Assembly: GCF_014651235.1 (NCBI RefSeq)
Contig: NZ_BMWM01000015.1
Location: 1 to 41,553, forward strand
Source: Leuconostoc lactis KCTC 3528 = DSM 20202
Lineage (GTDB): Bacteria; Bacillota; Bacilli; Lactobacillales; Lactobacillaceae
DNA length: 41,553 bases
Direction of reading: 5' to 3'
Shown: positions 7,609 through 15,777 of the stretch, piece after piece
How positions within the stretch are numbered: the stretch's first letter is position 1
Layout: each line of letters opens with the position of its first letter
Program-made: the position numbers and the translations under genes
Notes under the pieces: generated by a model
Databases searched by the model: none
Seen by the model: the letters and a program-made list of their open reading frames with translations, nothing else
What the model was told of the DNA's origin: nothing

Positions 7609-8415
7609 GTGGGATTGCCGCTAGTTAATCAATTTTTAGCACAAGGCTACGCGCTTGTGCGTATTTTAAGTGCACTTAAAATCAAATCTAGTACCTATTA
7701 CAATTGGCGCCATTGGCAGCCCAGTCGACAAGCAAAGCGTAGAGAATCCCTGAAACCTTATATTTTAGACGTTTGGAAAACCTTTAAACTTTATGGCTAT
7801 CGTCGTATTGCTGCTTATAGTCACCTAAACAATGACTGTCCAAAAATATCTGAATATATGACACTCAAATTAATGCGTGAATCAGGGATTAGATCACGCA
7901 TGCAAAAACGTTATCGCAAGCCAAAAACTGTGGTGACGGTCGATCAAAAGCCCAATCTGATTAGACACTTGCATGATTTGAGTGGTGTTTGGCAAACAGA
8001 TATCACTTATATTCAGTTGACTAACCACAAATGGGTCTATTTAGCGACCGTTTTGGATCCTGAGAAGAGAAAAGTATTGGGCTATAAAATTGGCGATACA
8101 ATGACAGCCGAGCTAGCCACAAGTGCCTTACAGATGGCGTTAGATAAGCATCGAAAGCCATTAATTATTCATTCAGATATGGGGTCACAATACACGAGTG
8201 CTGAATTTAATATTAAATGCCAAAATTATGGCTTGAAACATTCTTATTCACTCAAAGGACATCCATACGATAATGGCCGTATGGAAGCGTTTCATTCAAT
8301 ATTGAAGCGTGAAGAGGTTTATTTGAAGGCATACCAAACATTAACTGAAGTCCAAGCAGCCATTGGTTGGTATATCAATTTTTATAATCGCAATCGTATC
8401 TCAAATGTTGCCTAA
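7609..8415 (+). CDS. IS3-family transposase OrfB (DDE catalytic part)
   Basis: Catalytic part of the IS3 transposase, 268 residues counted from the GTG at 7609, but in practice read as an OrfAB fusion after a -1 shift at 7592-7597 (open in this frame from 7597). The HTH_21 region (LYGYRRIAAY) is followed by the integrase core with its acidic triad: Asp in VWQTDITYI, Asp in IIHSDMGSQYTS and Glu in AFHSILKREEVY. The frame is complete, so the enzyme should work; the element itself may not, because its left terminal repeat is split. The 3' end overlaps the convergent MFS gene by 41 bases. Confidence 0.9.
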   Translation: MGLPLVNQFLAQGYALVRILSALKIKSSTYYNWRHWQPSRQAKRRESLKPYILDVWKTFKLYGYRRIAAYSHLNNDCPKISEYMTLKLMRESGIRSRMQKRYRKPKTVVTVDQKPNLIRHLHDLSGVWQTDITYIQLTNHKWVYLATVLDPEKRKVLGYKIGDTMTAELATSALQMALDKHRKPLIIHSDMGSQYTSAEFNIKCQNYGLKHSYSLKGHPYDNGRMEAFHSILKREEVYLKAYQTLTEVQAAIGWYINFYNRNRISNVA

Positions 8416-9583
8416 GTAACTGAATAAAAATAGTCCAATTTATTGACTTCTGAGCAAGTGCCACCGCTATCAATAGTAGGCCAACAAAGAGACCAAAAAC
8501 ACCACCTATACCAAAATTGGCATCGAGTAACCAGCCGACCAAGAATGGTCCGATGGTTGCCCCTAAACGACCAACAGATTGGGCTGACCCCATCGCAGTA
8601 CCACGAATGGTTTGGGGAAAGAGGCTGGGTGTTAAGGCGATCAGAATGCCCCAGGCACCAAGATCAAAGAACGATAACCAAGCACCAGCAATCAGAATCA
8701 CTGGCGTGCTGTGTGCCAGACCAAAAACGAGACTGGCAGCGATTGTTCCCAGCAGATAAATACTGAGTAATTTTTTTAAGTTGATTTTAGTTAAGAGATA
8801 AGCGGCTAAATAGTAACCGGGTAATTGGGCAATGCTCATCCCTAGGGTATAACCAAGTGAGCGCACAACGGAAAAACCGCGTAAAACCAACACACTTGGC
8901 AACCATAGGAAAATCCCATAGTACGTTAACATGATGATGAACCAGACGAGACTGATATTAAGCAATGGCCAGCGGTGTTCGGGTGACCATAATGTCCGAA
9001 AGGCGGGTGTTGTTTGTTGCTTGGGCGCGATTGTATCTTCTGGGAGATGATGCCTGAGATACCAGGCATAAAGCGACAAACTAGCGGTTAAGAGTGCCGC
9101 TGTGCGCCAGCCGAAGTGGGGGATAATTAAAAACGCGATCAGTGAAGCGATAATCCAACCATAAGCCCAAAAGCTATCCACCAATACCAACATTTGATGG
9201 CGCTTGGTACCGGTATAGTGATCCGCAATCAGGGCTGCTGCAACGGGTAGTTCACCACCTAAACCAACTCCGGTAATAAAGCGAATCACCATAAACCAAG
9301 CCAGGTTTGGGGCAAAAGCCAGCGCTAAATTACTCAAAGAAAACAGGACGAGCGTCCACATCAGGACGCGTCTGCGCCCAAAACGATCCGATAATTTACC
9401 ACACAACAACGCACCAATCATCATCCCCACAGACGTGATGGCGCCGACTAACCCAAGTTGGGTCTCGTTTAGCGTCCATTCTGCCTTCAATAGGGGCATC
9501 ATAAACGACAATAAAGCGACGTCTAGCGCATCAATCATCCAGGCAGTGCCGACGACGAGCAACAGACGTTTTGAATTGACCAT
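8375..9583 (-). CDS. niaP: MFS transporter, probable niacin/nicotinamide importer (NiaP-like)
   Basis: Twelve-segment major facilitator, likely taking up niacin or nicotinamide for NAD salvage. It opens LLLVVGTAWMIDALDVALLSF, has the MFS loop GKLSDRFGRRRVLMW (about residues 62-76) and the FITGVGLGGELPVAAALIADHY segment shared with B. subtilis NaiP/YceI. Substrate is supported by the adjacent NrtR regulator, a known NAD-metabolism pair. The last 20 residues (from WTIFIQLLRQHLR) and the stop codon are encoded by the IS3 terminal repeat, so the native tail after AQKSIN is lost; all membrane helices seem kept, so activity may survive. GGAG precedes the ATG at 9583; the promoter region carries a long palindrome. 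Confidence 0.82.
   Translation of the reverse strand: MVNSKRLLLVVGTAWMIDALDVALLSFMMPLLKAEWTLNETQLGLVGAITSVGMMIGALLCGKLSDRFGRRRVLMWTLVLFSLSNLALAFAPNLAWFMVIRFITGVGLGGELPVAAALIADHYTGTKRHQMLVLVDSFWAYGWIIASLIAFLIIPHFGWRTAALLTASLSLYAWYLRHHLPEDTIAPKQQTTPAFRTLWSPEHRWPLLNISLVWFIIMLTYYGIFLWLPSVLVLRGFSVVRSLGYTLGMSIAQLPGYYLAAYLLTKINLKKLLSIYLLGTIAASLVFGLAHSTPVILIAGAWLSFFDLGAWGILIALTPSLFPQTIRGTAMGSAQSVGRLGATIGPFLVGWLLDANFGIGGVFGLFVGLLLIAVALAQKSINWTIFIQLLRQHLRYDCDYKN
8419..8437 (+). repeat. Right terminal inverted repeat of the IS3-family element
   Basis: Complement reads TGGACTATTTTTATTCAGT, matching all 19 positions of the left repeat rebuilt from 5694-5705 and 7304-7310. Its outer edge at 8437 is the point where the MFS gene loses its native 3' end. 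Confidence 0.85.
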
Positions 9584-9603
9584 GATAAAATCTCCTTCTT
9601 TGC

Positions 9604-9630
9604 TAATAAAAGTATTTTTTACTTTTATTA
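9604..9630 (-). promoter_or_regulatory. Palindromic operator upstream of niaP (candidate NrtR site)
   Basis: Perfect inverted repeat with 11-base arms, TAATAAAAGTA and TACTTTTATTA, around five T. It lies about 20 bases before the niaP start, between niaP and nrtR. Location makes NrtR the natural candidate, though I cannot match it to a recorded NrtR motif for this genus. Confidence 0.6.
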
Positions 9631-9653
9631 ATTAAGGCGATTGTACACTAGCG

Positions 9654-10436
9654 TTATTGAATAAGCAACTGATATTTTTTGGCTGGACGACCGGGGCGAT
9701 TTTGGCTACTTGAACCAAGTGGCCGCAGTAAATGTTGATGATTCCGTAAAAAGTTAGAATTATCAGGCTCTTTTTTACCAAAACTTTCAAAAACATGGCG
9801 CGCCATTTTGAGTGTAAAGTCCGATCCCAAAATCAGCAAAATGGTCGGTTGATAGTCTAATTTATTGATAATGCGCTGAGTAGCGACGGTGAGCATCCAA
9901 TTGTGGTCAAAAGCGAGACGCTTGGTTGGATCCTGGTGGGTGATGTAGTCATCGGCAACGAGTGTTTGGAAAGCTAAATCCTGATACTTGAAGCTAAATA
10001 AGCCTGACGGGTGTTTTTTCAGCGTAAACCACTGGGCATCCAGCGCACCAGGCCCGGGTTGGAGCGTCGGATAACTTGGTAAGAAGGTCATATAGCTGAG
10101 TGACAAGGCACGTTCGCCGGGCGAGCGGTTAGGCTCGGTAAATGTTGCCAGCTGTTCAGCGTGGACATTGGGCAAGTCGAGACCGAGTTTTTCTTTAACA
10201 AGCCGCAAAGTGGCCTCGTGGGCACTCTCATCGACACGTAACCAAGTCTCAGGTAATGCCCAAAAATTCTGGAAAGGGCTGTCTGCACGTTTGATTAATA
10301 GGAGTTTCACCGCTAGCGTCTCGGGGTCGAGACTCCAGATAACATTTGTGATGGTAATGCGTGGTTTTTCAATTGGCGTTGTGGTCATAGTTGCTGCCTT
10401 TGGTTGTGTGATTTTATTCATAGGGATTATCTTCAT
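9654..10436 (-). CDS. nrtR: NrtR-type regulator (degenerate Nudix domain plus winged helix)
   Basis: Repressor of NAD-salvage genes that senses ADP-ribose-type ligands. The N-terminal Nudix fold runs from about residue 25 to 165 (ITITNVIWSLDPETLAVKLLLIKRADSPF..NFWALPE). The Nudix box region (ETWLRVDESAHEATLRLV, then KEKLGL) lacks the REUxEE glutamates needed for hydrolysis, consistent with a ligand-binding rather than catalytic role. The C-terminal winged helix ends in GRPAKKYQLL, characteristic of NrtR. The downstream niaP-like gene on the same strand, with a palindrome between them, fits a regulator-target pair. Start uncertain: in-frame ATGs at 10436, 10421 and 10388, none with a strong ribosome site. 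Confidence 0.85.
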   Translation of the reverse strand: MKIIPMNKITQPKAATMTTTPIEKPRITITNVIWSLDPETLAVKLLLIKRADSPFQNFWALPETWLRVDESAHEATLRLVKEKLGLDLPNVHAEQLATFTEPNRSPGERALSLSYMTFLPSYPTLQPGPGALDAQWFTLKKHPSGLFSFKYQDLAFQTLVADDYITHQDPTKRLAFDHNWMLTVATQRIINKLDYQPTILLILGSDFTLKMARHVFESFGKKEPDNSNFLRNHQHLLRPLGSSSQNRPGRPAKKYQLLIQ

Positions 10437-10587
10437 ATTTTAACATTTTATCTCGGTTAACCGCATCTTATCATGGCGGGATACGGTTGAAATCCTGTGA
10501 ACAAGGTGAATAAAATATTGAAAAATTTTTTTAATTTTTTAAGATATGGTAAAATGAATAGCAAGCTATCAAAGGGGGAAATAGGTA

Positions 10588-11073
10588 ATGACAGCGTGGG
10601 GGGCCTTAGCTGACTTTTTTAAGCAGTATACCAATTTTCGTGGGACAAGTTCACGTCGTGCGTTCAATTGGGTTGTGTGGTTTTGGGGGAGTGTGTCTGT
10701 TATTGTGGCTAGCATCATTGTGGTAGTCGCTCGGCTAGGTGCTTTTTTTGGGCGACAAGCTGCGGCGCAAACGGAAACCAGTGCGGTTGAAGCAACGGTG
10801 ATGCTTGTTGTGATGGTATCGTGTTTTATGTCAACCATTGTTGTTTTGCCAACCGTAGCTTTATACACGAGAAGATTACATGATATGGGTTATTCAGGGT
10901 GGTGGCAAGTTGTGCCGTTGAGCCTGAATATTTTATTTGTCAGTCTATTGTTAATCGATCACTTGCAATTACCAATATTGATGAAAATGTGGTGGTTACC
11001 AGGGATGGTGAGTTTATTACTGACAGCTTGGCTGTCGCTAGGAAAAACTAGTACAAGTCAGCGTTATCGTTAA
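10588..11073 (+). CDS. DUF805 family membrane protein
   Basis: Function unknown. The 161 residues open with the DUF805 signature (FFKQYTNFRGTSSRRAFNW) followed by about four membrane segments and a central RRLHDMGYSGWW motif, the family hallmark. GGGGG lies about 10 bases before the ATG. It is monocistronic, bounded downstream by a strong bidirectional terminator, and divergent from nrtR. YhaH-type relatives in other bacteria are inner-membrane proteins without a settled role. Confidence 0.85.
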   Translation: MTAWGALADFFKQYTNFRGTSSRRAFNWVVWFWGSVSVIVASIIVVVARLGAFFGRQAAAQTETSAVEATVMLVVMVSCFMSTIVVLPTVALYTRRLHDMGYSGWWQVVPLSLNILFVSLLLIDHLQLPILMKMWWLPGMVSLLLTAWLSLGKTSTSQRYR

Positions 11074-11076
11074 TAT

Positions 11077-11109
11077 AAAAAGCAACGGCCAAGATGGCCG
11101 TTGCTTTTT
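11077..11109. terminator. Bidirectional terminator
   Basis: Arms 11077-11090 and 11096-11109 (AAAAAGCAACGGCC and its complement) around loop AAGAT, with T runs on both strands. It serves the DUF805 gene (+) and the convergent YczE-like gene (-). Confidence 0.92.
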
Positions 11110-11789
11110 TAGTCACCACGGACATCGCCGTGAACAAGATGTTTAAAGATATGGCGGTCAGCCCAAGCGATATTGCGACCTTGAAAAAAGAATGAGACGA
11201 GTGTGACCAGGCCAAGCGCGACAATTTGATGGCTAATGAGAAAGGCCACGCATGAAATCCCAATCGCGACGATGAAATTACTCATCTGAGCTTTTGAAGC
11301 ATCACCATGAAAATAGTCAAAACGCAAAATATTCGTTAAGTCGTCTAGGGGGTGTAAGACCCAATTCACGCGTTGATAAATGGAAATGGCAACCCCGATC
11401 GTCCAAATGGCAAAAACATCGAGCAATAAACGCCAATACCAAGCAATGGCATCAACCCCTAATTTAACGAAAAAAGCCGCAAAGATGCCGACCAACAAAC
11501 TAAAAGATAGTCCAAAGAGTACATTTCCTGTAAAACGGATCCAATTAAAGTTCATGGCGAGAAACATATTTAAAAAGGCAATCGATGTGGCAAATAGGGC
11601 CAGGAAAATCCCGATTTGCCAACCGGTGAGATGCGCAAGGTTGGCCGCACCAGCTGTCCACGGTGCAGAACCCATGGCTGTTGCGACACTTAAACCATTA
11701 CCAAACGAATTAAGCATCAGGGAAATGGCAAAGAAACTGATTTTTTGCTTCAACCCAAGTTGGTAAAATTGACCATCCAGATAATACAT
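11109..11789 (-). CDS. YczE/YitT-like integral membrane protein
   Basis: Function unknown. About 226 residues with five to six membrane helices. The opening helix (FFAISLMLNSFGNGLSVATA, then MGSAPWTAGAANLA) is typical of the YczE/YyaS/YitT group of Firmicutes membrane proteins. The ATG at 11789 is preferred to an in-frame TTG four codons earlier because GGAG sits six bases ahead of the ATG. The last codons overlap the shared terminator. Separate from its neighbours; divergent from butA. Confidence 0.8.
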   Translation of the reverse strand: MYYLDGQFYQLGLKQKISFFAISLMLNSFGNGLSVATAMGSAPWTAGAANLAHLTGWQIGIFLALFATSIAFLNMFLAMNFNWIRFTGNVLFGLSFSLLVGIFAAFFVKLGVDAIAWYWRLLLDVFAIWTIGVAISIYQRVNWVLHPLDDLTNILRFDYFHGDASKAQMSNFIVAIGISCVAFLISHQIVALGLVTLVSFFFQGRNIAWADRHIFKHLVHGDVRGD

Positions 11790-11850
11790 ACATTTCTCCA
11801 ATTAATTGTCTTGCATTTATTATAGCAGTAACAACATGTAAGCGTAATTG

Positions 11851-11899
11851 TTTACAAATTCACATATAAGGTGTATATTGTTTGTGAAATAGTTATCAA
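11851..11899 (+). promoter_or_regulatory. butA promoter with Rex-like operator
   Basis: TTTACA (11851-11856), 17-base spacer, TATATT (11874-11879). Immediately after, at 11882-11899, TTGTGAAATAGTTATCAA matches the Rex consensus (TTGTGAAN4TTCACAA) in the full left half and loosely in the right. Rex represses NADH-oxidising genes when NADH is low. A TGTAAGCG stretch at 11837-11844 resembles half a catabolite site. Confidence 0.6.
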
Positions 11900-11916
11900 G
11901 AGGAGGGCATTAAAAG

Positions 11917-12687
11917 ATGACGAAAGTAGCATTAGTAACAGGAGCTGGACAAGGTATTGGACAAGCGATTGCGGAACGATTGGTTAAGGATGGCTTTAAG
12001 GTAGCAGTTGTTGGCCGTCATTTAGACAAAGTGCAGAAAGTAGCGGATAAGATTAACGACAACGGTGGCGAAGCCATTGCGATTCAGGCAGACGTAGCAA
12101 AACGCGCGGAGGTTTTTGCAGCAGTTGCTGAAACAAAAGAAAAATTTGGTGAATTCAATGTTATCGTCAATAACGCAGGCGTGGCACCAACAACGCCAAT
12201 TATGTCGGTTACTGAAGAAGATATGAACTGGACTTGGGGGATTAATGTGAATGGTGTAGTCTGGGGGACACAGGCAGCCGCGGATGCCTTTATGTCACTT
12301 GGACACGGCGGTAAAATTATTAACGCAACATCTCAAGCGGGCGTACAAGGAAATCCTAATTTGACGGCGTATGGTTCAACGAAATTTGCGATTCGCGGTA
12401 TTACTCAAACCACAGCTAAGGAATTAGCTGAATTTGGTATCACGGTGAATGCCTTTGCGCCAGGAATTGTTAAAACACCAATGATGTGGGACATTGCGCA
12501 CGAAGTCGGGCAAAATGCTGGCAAAGATGATGAGTGGGGGATGGCACAATTCTCTGATGGGATTGCGCTTGGTCGTTTGAGTGAACCTGAAGATGTTGCT
12601 AATGTCGTGAGTTTCCTAGCTGGAGAAGATTCTAACTATGTGACTGGGCAAACAATTGTTGTTGACGGTGGCATGGTATTCCATTAA
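11917..12687 (+). CDS. butA: Diacetyl reductase/(meso)-2,3-butanediol dehydrogenase (SDR)
   Basis: NADH-dependent short-chain dehydrogenase reducing diacetyl to acetoin and acetoin to butanediol, a redox sink in citrate/pyruvate metabolism. The 256 residues follow BudC/ButA closely: TGAGQGIG nucleotide site (residues 8-15), NNAG (about 86), SQAG with the catalytic Ser (about 139), YGSTK with Tyr/Lys (about 152-156), [10 protein letters not shown], and the C-terminal [21 protein letters not shown] precedes the ATG. Followed by a 20-bp-arm terminator and adhE, another NADH-consuming gene with a similar operator. Confidence 0.9.
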   Translation: MTKVALVTGAGQGIGQAIAERLVKDGFKVAVVGRHLDKVQKVADKINDNGGEAIAIQADVAKRAEVFAAVAETKEKFGEFNVIVNNAGVAPTTPIMSVTEEDMNWTWGINVNGVVWGTQAAADAFMSLGHGGKIINATSQAGVQGNPNLTAYGSTKFAIRGITQTTAKELAEFGITVNAFAPGIVKTPMMWDIAHEVGQNAGKDDEWGMAQFSDGIALGRLSEPEDVANVVSFLAGEDSNYVTGQTIVVDGGMVFH

Positions 12688-12695
12688 GCATATCT

Positions 12696-12737
12696 ATATA
12701 AAGAGCGTAGCGCTATTTAGCGCTACGCTCTTTATAT
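12696..12737. terminator. Terminator hairpin after butA
   Basis: Perfect 20-base arms (12696-12715 and 12718-12737) with a two-base centre; the closing AAAGAGCGTAGCGC stem is followed by TTTATAT. The symmetric ends would also act on the other strand. Confidence 0.85.
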
Positions 12738-12885
12738 GTTGTTTTATTCGGGTTGTTAACAGTAATTTTTGTGATCAATTCGCCTTTTTAATTGACATTG
12801 TATATAAATGCACAAAAATATAATAGCGATAAAATTGTTTTAAAATTCTGATTAATCAACGTTTTAAAAAATGTTTCTGAAAAAC

Positions 12886-12936
12886 TTGCATTTTAAACCA
12901 GGCTGTTATATACTTATATTGTTAATAAATGAGCAA
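12886..12936 (+). promoter_or_regulatory. adhE promoter with Rex-like operator
   Basis: TTGCAT (12886-12891), 17-base spacer, TATACT (12909-12914). TTGTTAATAAATGAGCAA at 12919-12936 covers the expected transcription start and resembles the TTGTTAAN4TTAACAA form of the Rex site (full left half, 5 of 7 in the right). Confidence 0.6.
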
Positions 12937-12957
12937 ACGATAAAAGGAGTAGTCATT

Positions 12958-15660
12958 ATGGTAGACTCAAATGAAAAGAAGCCCGCAAAGAAGGCTTTGA
13001 CGCCAGAAGAAAAGGCGGAATTACAAGCACAAGCTGAAAAAATGACAGCAGAATTGGTTGAAAAGTCTCAAAAGGCTTTGGCTGAATTCTCAACATATAC
13101 ACAAGAACAAGTTGATAAGATTGTTGCAGCAATGGCATTGGCTGGATCAGAAAACTCATTGCTATTGGCGCACGAAGCACACGACGAAACTGGTCGTGGA
13201 GTTGTTGAAGATAAGGATACAAAGAACCGTTTTGCTTCAGAATCTGTTTATAACGCCATCAAGTTTGATAAGACAGTTGGTGTCATTAGTGAAGATAAAA
13301 TCCAAGGAAAGGTTGAATTAGCTGCACCACTTGGTGTATTGGCTGGTATCGTACCAACAACTAATCCAACGTCAACAACAATCTTTAAAGCAATGTTGAC
13401 AGCAAAGACACGTAACACAATTATCTTTGCTTTCCATCCACAAGCACAAAAGGCTTCAGCACACGCTGCACAAATTGTTTATGAAGCAGCGGTGAAGGCT
13501 GGCGCACCTAAGAACTTCATCCAATGGATTGAAACACCATCAATTTATGCGACAACAGCTTTGATCCAAAACCCAGGTATTGCCTCAATCTTGGCTACTG
13601 GTGGCCCATCAATGGTTAACGCAGCCTTGAAGTCAGGTAACCCTTCAATGGGGGTTGGTGCCGGTAACGGTGCGGTTTATATCGATGCAACTGTTGACAC
13701 AGACCGTGCGGTATCTGACTTGTTGTTGTCAAAGCGTTTTGATAACGGTATGATCTGTGCTACTGAAAACTCAGCGGTTATCCAAGCCCCTGTTTATGAT
13801 GAAATTTTGCAAAAGTTGCAAGAACAAGGTGCTTACTTGGTACCTAAGAAGGACTACAAGAAGATTGCTGACTTCGTCTTCAAGCCAAATGCAGAAGGCT
13901 TTGGTGTTGCTGGTCCAGTTGCTGGTATGTCAGGTCGTTGGATTGCTGAACAAGCTGGTGTTAAGATTCCTGAAGGTAAGGATGTCTTGTTGTTTGAATT
14001 AGACCGCAAGAACATTGGTGAAGCCTTGTCATCAGAAAAGCTATCACCATTATTGTCACTTTATAAGGTCGACACACGTGAAGAAGCTATCGACACTGTA
14101 CAAGCACTCTTAGACTATCAAGGTGCCGGACACAACGCGGCTATTCAAATCGGATCACAAGATGATCCATTTATTAAGGAATATGCTGATGCTATCGGTG
14201 CATCACGTATCTTGGTTAACCAACCAGATTCAATCGGTGGTGTCGGTGATATCTATACAGATGCTATGCGCCCATCATTGACGCTTGGTACCGGATCATG
14301 GGGGAAGAATTCATTGTCTCACAACTTGTCAACATACGATTTGCTTAATATTAAAACAGTGGCGCGTCGTCGTAACCGTCCACAGTGGATTCGTTTGCCA
14401 AAGGAAGTTTACTACGAAGCTAACGCAATCACTTATTTGCAAGATTTGCCATCAGTTAAGCGTGCCTTCATCGTGGCCGATCCAGGTATGGTACAATTCG
14501 GCTTCGTTGGCAAGGTTTTGAGCCAATTAGAATTGCGTCAAGAACAAGTTGAAACATCAATCTATGGCTCAGTACAACCAGACCCAACATTGTCACAAGC
14601 GGTTGAAATTGCACGTCAAATGGCTGACTTCAAGCCTGATACTGTTATCTTGCTTGGTGGTGGTTCAGCGCTTGATGCCGGTAAGATTGGTCGCTTCTTG
14701 TACGAATACTCAACACGTCACGAAGGTATTTTGTCAGACGAAGAAGGTATCAAGGAATTGTTCATGGAATTGCAACAAAAGTTCATGGACATCCGTAAGC
14801 GTATCGTGAAGTTCTACCACGCGCGTTTGACACAAATGGTTGCCATTCCAACAACATCAGGTACTGGTTCTGAAGTGACACCATTCGCCGTTATCACAGA
14901 CGATGAAACACACGTGAAGTATCCATTGGCCGATTATGAATTGACACCAGAAGTCGCTATTGTCGACCCAGAATTCGTCATGACTGTGCCAAAGCGTACA
15001 GTTGCCTTCTCAGGATTGGATGCTTTGTCACACGCCTTTGAATCATATGTTTCAGTGATGGCGTCAGAATTCACACGTCCATGGGCTTTGGAAGCTATCA
15101 AGTTGATTTTTGAAAACTTGACAACATCATACAACTACGATCCAAAGAACCCAACAAAGGAAGGTCAAAACGCACGTACGAAGATGCACTATGCTTCAAC
15201 ACTTGCTGGTATGTCATTTGCCAACGCCTTCCTTGGTATCAACCACTCACTTGCACACAAGATCGGTGGTGAATTCGGTTTGGCTCACGGTTTGTCAATC
15301 GCGATTGCTATGCCACACGTGATTAAGTTCAACGCTGTGACAGGTAACGTTAAGCGCACACCATATCCTCGATATGAAACATACACAGCACAAAAGGATT
15401 ATGCTGATATCGCCCGCTACCTTGGCTTGAAGGGTAACACAGATGCTGAATTGGTAGAATCATTGATTGCCGCAGTGAAGGATTTGGCTAAGTCAATTGA
15501 CGTTGATTTGACATTGTCAGAAAACGGCGTTACTGAAGCTACTTTGATGAAGAGTGTTGATCAATTGACAGACCTTGTCTACAACGACCAGTGCACGCCT
15601 GGTAACCCACGCCAACCAAGCTTGGCTGAAATCAAGCAACTTTTGATTGACATGATTTAA
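12958..15660 (+). CDS. adhE: Bifunctional acetaldehyde-CoA/alcohol dehydrogenase
   Basis: Reduces acetyl-CoA to acetaldehyde and then ethanol, reoxidising two NADH; central to heterofermentation. Nine hundred residues, full family length. The N-terminal aldehyde dehydrogenase half has the catalytic Cys in MICATENSAV (about residue 267); the C-terminal iron-dependent alcohol dehydrogenase half has GGGSALDAGK (about 565), GLDALSHAFESYVS (about 687) and NHSLAHKIGGEFGLAHG (about 762) with metal-binding His. The start at 12958 is set by GGAG nine bases upstream; an open stretch before it from 12871 is leader. Strongly biased codon use suggests high expression. AdhE normally forms spirosomes. Confidence 0.97.
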   Translation: MVDSNEKKPAKKALTPEEKAELQAQAEKMTAELVEKSQKALAEFSTYTQEQVDKIVAAMALAGSENSLLLAHEAHDETGRGVVEDKDTKNRFASESVYNAIKFDKTVGVISEDKIQGKVELAAPLGVLAGIVPTTNPTSTTIFKAMLTAKTRNTIIFAFHPQAQKASAHAAQIVYEAAVKAGAPKNFIQWIETPSIYATTALIQNPGIASILATGGPSMVNAALKSGNPSMGVGAGNGAVYIDATVDTDRAVSDLLLSKRFDNGMICATENSAVIQAPVYDEILQKLQEQGAYLVPKKDYKKIADFVFKPNAEGFGVAGPVAGMSGRWIAEQAGVKIPEGKDVLLFELDRKNIGEALSSEKLSPLLSLYKVDTREEAIDTVQALLDYQGAGHNAAIQIGSQDDPFIKEYADAIGASRILVNQPDSIGGVGDIYTDAMRPSLTLGTGSWGKNSLSHNLSTYDLLNIKTVARRRNRPQWIRLPKEVYYEANAITYLQDLPSVKRAFIVADPGMVQFGFVGKVLSQLELRQEQVETSIYGSVQPDPTLSQAVEIARQMADFKPDTVILLGGGSALDAGKIGRFLYEYSTRHEGILSDEEGIKELFMELQQKFMDIRKRIVKFYHARLTQMVAIPTTSGTGSEVTPFAVITDDETHVKYPLADYELTPEVAIVDPEFVMTVPKRTVAFSGLDALSHAFESYVSVMASEFTRPWALEAIKLIFENLTTSYNYDPKNPTKEGQNARTKMHYASTLAGMSFANAFLGINHSLAHKIGGEFGLAHGLSIAIAMPHVIKFNAVTGNVKRTPYPRYETYTAQKDYADIARYLGLKGNTDAELVESLIAAVKDLAKSIDVDLTLSENGVTEATLMKSVDQLTDLVYNDQCTPGNPRQPSLAEIKQLLIDMI

Positions 15661-15680
15661 ACTTAATAGCAGTGACAGAA

Positions 15681-15705
15681 AAGCAAAAGAAATTTTGCTT
15701 TTTTT
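15681..15705 (+). terminator. adhE terminator
   Basis: AAGCAAAA (15681-15688), loop GAAA, TTTTGCTT (15693-15700) and a T run to 15705. Confidence 0.85.
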
Positions 15706-15707
15706 GT

Positions 15708-15736
15708 TTGCAATTCGTCTTATCCGTGTATATAAT
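15708..15736 (+). promoter_or_regulatory. Promoter of the YhgE gene
   Basis: TTGCAA (15708-15713), 17-base spacer, TATAAT (15731-15736), about 40 bases before the start codon. Confidence 0.75.
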
Positions 15737-15777
15737 ATATCCATAGATAAAAAAGTACACGAAAAAAGAGGCAGCGC

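Larger units (their letters stand above)
5694..8437 (+). mobile_element. IS3-family element, interrupted in its left inverted repeat by IS110
   Basis: The right terminal repeat at 8419-8437 reads, as complement, TGGACTATTTTTATTCAGT. The left end has TGGACTATTTTT at 5694-5705 and ATTCAGT at 7304-7310, so the two halves of a matching left repeat are separated by about 1.6 kb of IS110 sequence. Without that insertion the element is about 1.15 kb with overlapping orfA/orfB, as in the IS3 family. The flanks (AAA before 5694, ATT after 8437) do not show a target duplication, suggesting a rearrangement or deletion at one side. Confidence 0.85.
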
